Origin: a virus
Strand: one strand, 5' to 3'
DNA length: 64,000 nt
Virus record (IMG/VR): IMGVR_UViG_3300046834_000025
Location: 1-64,000 of that record
The notes beneath the pieces are model-generated. The model made no database searches. It worked only from the letters and a program-made list of their open reading frames with translations, and was not told where the DNA came from. Position 1 is the stretch's first letter; each line of letters starts with the position of its first letter. Shown one piece after another: positions 63,306-64,000 of the stretch. Made by a program: the position numbers and the translations under genes.

Positions 63306-64000
63306 TCAGAACCCCCGCCATTCGAGCGAGTCTCGCGCACTGATTCGCTTGTCTGCAACCTCAGTGACATACGCCACGAAGTCTCTCGCACCGATGCGCA
63401 GGATCACAGTCTTCGGCAGTCTGCTTTCGTTCTGCGCCATGCCCCTACTCTCCTGATTGGAGTGGACACGGCTGCCACGTGGCAAGGTCACGATCTCTGG
63501 CCCCTTCTCTCCGACCAGGGCTGCGCCACCTGGAGCCACACCACCAGTGGCGAACGAGGGGATCGTGAACTTGAGCGGTCCCTTGCCGATGGTTCGAGGC
63601 AGGCCCAGCATGCTGTTGATGGCACTGCGGATCTTGCCCACGATGTCAGAGGCGAAACCGCCTGCGGCAGAGAAGCCGTCCTTGATCCCCTGGATCACCT
63701 TGCCGCCCAGTTCAGTCCCAGCATGGAGGAAAGATGATGCCATGCCAGCGATCTTACCAGGTAGGCCCTTGATGAAGTTCACGACCGTGCGAATGCCATT
63801 CTGTACCGTTCGACTCAGACCGCTGATAGCGAATCGTGCGCCAGCCACCAGGTTGGTCCAGACAGTAGAGACAAAGCTTTGGATGGCCCTGAAGCCGTTA
63901 CGGAAGAGGCCACGTATGAAACTGATGCCGCCGCTGATAACTCGCCGGATGACCGACCAAGCAACGCGGATCACTCGCACGATCACATTGAAGACAGTCG
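63306..64000 (-). CDS. Tape measure protein, C-terminal part (partial)
   Basis: Open to the right edge; about 231 residues visible. Repeating hydrophobic helical text (VFNVIVRVIRVAWSVIRRVI, FIRGLFRNGFRAIQSFVSTV) and IKGLPGKIAGMASSFLHAG are typical of tape-measure C-terminal halves, followed by FATGGVAPGGAALVGEKGPE-IVTLPRGS, a standard C-terminal signature. Sets tail length and may enter the host membrane with the DNA. Confidence 0.9.
   Translation of the reverse strand, partial: TVFNVIVRVIRVAWSVIRRVISGGISFIRGLFRNGFRAIQSFVSTVWTNLVAGARFAISGLSRTVQNGIRTVVNFIKGLPGKIAGMASSFLHAGTELGGKVIQGIKDGFSAAGGFASDIVGKIRSAINSMLGLPRTIGKGPLKFTIPSFATGGVAPGGAALVGEKGPEIVTLPRGSRVHSNQESRGMAQNESRLPKTVILRIGARDFVAYVTEVADKRISARDSLEWRGF

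Noticed and set aside
1-64000. Integrase, repressor, transposase or defence island
   Set aside because: No recognisable member of these families in any frame I read; the only mobile genes seen are HNH endonucleases and the intein.

Overview
The window is a contiguous piece of a tailed (siphovirus-type) bacteriophage genome, almost certainly an actinobacteriophage. Evidence for the host group: high-GC coding sequence, two WhiB-like proteins, a sortase, GTG/TTG starts, and the DUF932 / DUF2800 / DUF2815 / family-A polymerase / VRR-NUC / SNF2 replication set common in actinophages. No integrase, immunity repressor, endolysin, major capsid gene or tRNA was found. The left edge cuts the MuF-type head gene and the right edge cuts the tape-measure gene, both on the minus strand. 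The missing part therefore probably holds the capsid, head-tail and early tail genes, and the assembly is probably a circularly permuted genome opened inside the structural module.

Layout. (1) 1-13.4 kb, minus strand: MuF fusion protein (interrupted by an intein), portal, an HNH endonuclease, large terminase, then a tightly coupled run of small genes (zinc-ribbon proteins, membrane micropeptides, a PRC-barrel-like protein, a probable small terminase). One small membrane gene at 8.0 kb points the other way with its own promoter. (2) 13.4-14.8 kb: a noncoding, hairpin-rich region with 21-bp tandem repeats, a 44-bp direct repeat and an AT-rich tract, a good replication-origin candidate, next to the primase-helicase gene (minus). 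(3) 17.5-31.4 kb, plus strand: a dATP/dGTP diphosphohydrolase-like gene, a long operon of small ATGA-coupled genes, an SNF2-type helicase with a frame break exactly in its Walker A motif, MazG-like and dCMP deaminase genes. (4) 31.4-45 kb, plus: DUF932 protein, a membrane protein, a Thr/Pro-rich secreted protein followed by a sortase, MerR- and WhiB-like regulators, ParB-like protein, VRR-NUC, DUF2800, DUF2815, and a second secreted protein. (5) 45-54.6 kb, plus: family-A DNA polymerase, dTDP-sugar dehydratase-like enzyme, second WhiB, three glycosyltransferases, a methyltransferase. (6) 54.6-64 kb, minus: two small membrane proteins, collar-domain and carbohydrate-binding-like minor tail proteins, and the C-terminus of the tape measure.

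The plus-strand genes handle takeover, nucleotide pools, replication and surface chemistry; the two minus-strand arms form one late structural unit if the genome is closed. Seven HNH endonuclease genes sit at gene junctions. At least three are flanked by a second, synonymously recoded copy of the neighbouring gene's end (SNF2 3' end, epimerase 5' end, epimerase 3' end), and two more show short matches of the same kind. They look like mobile cassettes that rebuild the gene end they land on.

Most notable: the Walker A frame break that a 7-nt ribosome hop between two glycine codons would repair exactly; the recoded-end HNH cassettes; two leader RNAs with an anti-Shine-Dalgarno that pairs with the phage's standard RBS; a triplicated intergenic RNA repeat with a stem-preserving change; a 101-bp element present twice with a 7-bp segment flipped; the phage sortase; and an intein inside a MuF-2H phosphoesterase-GNAT fusion.
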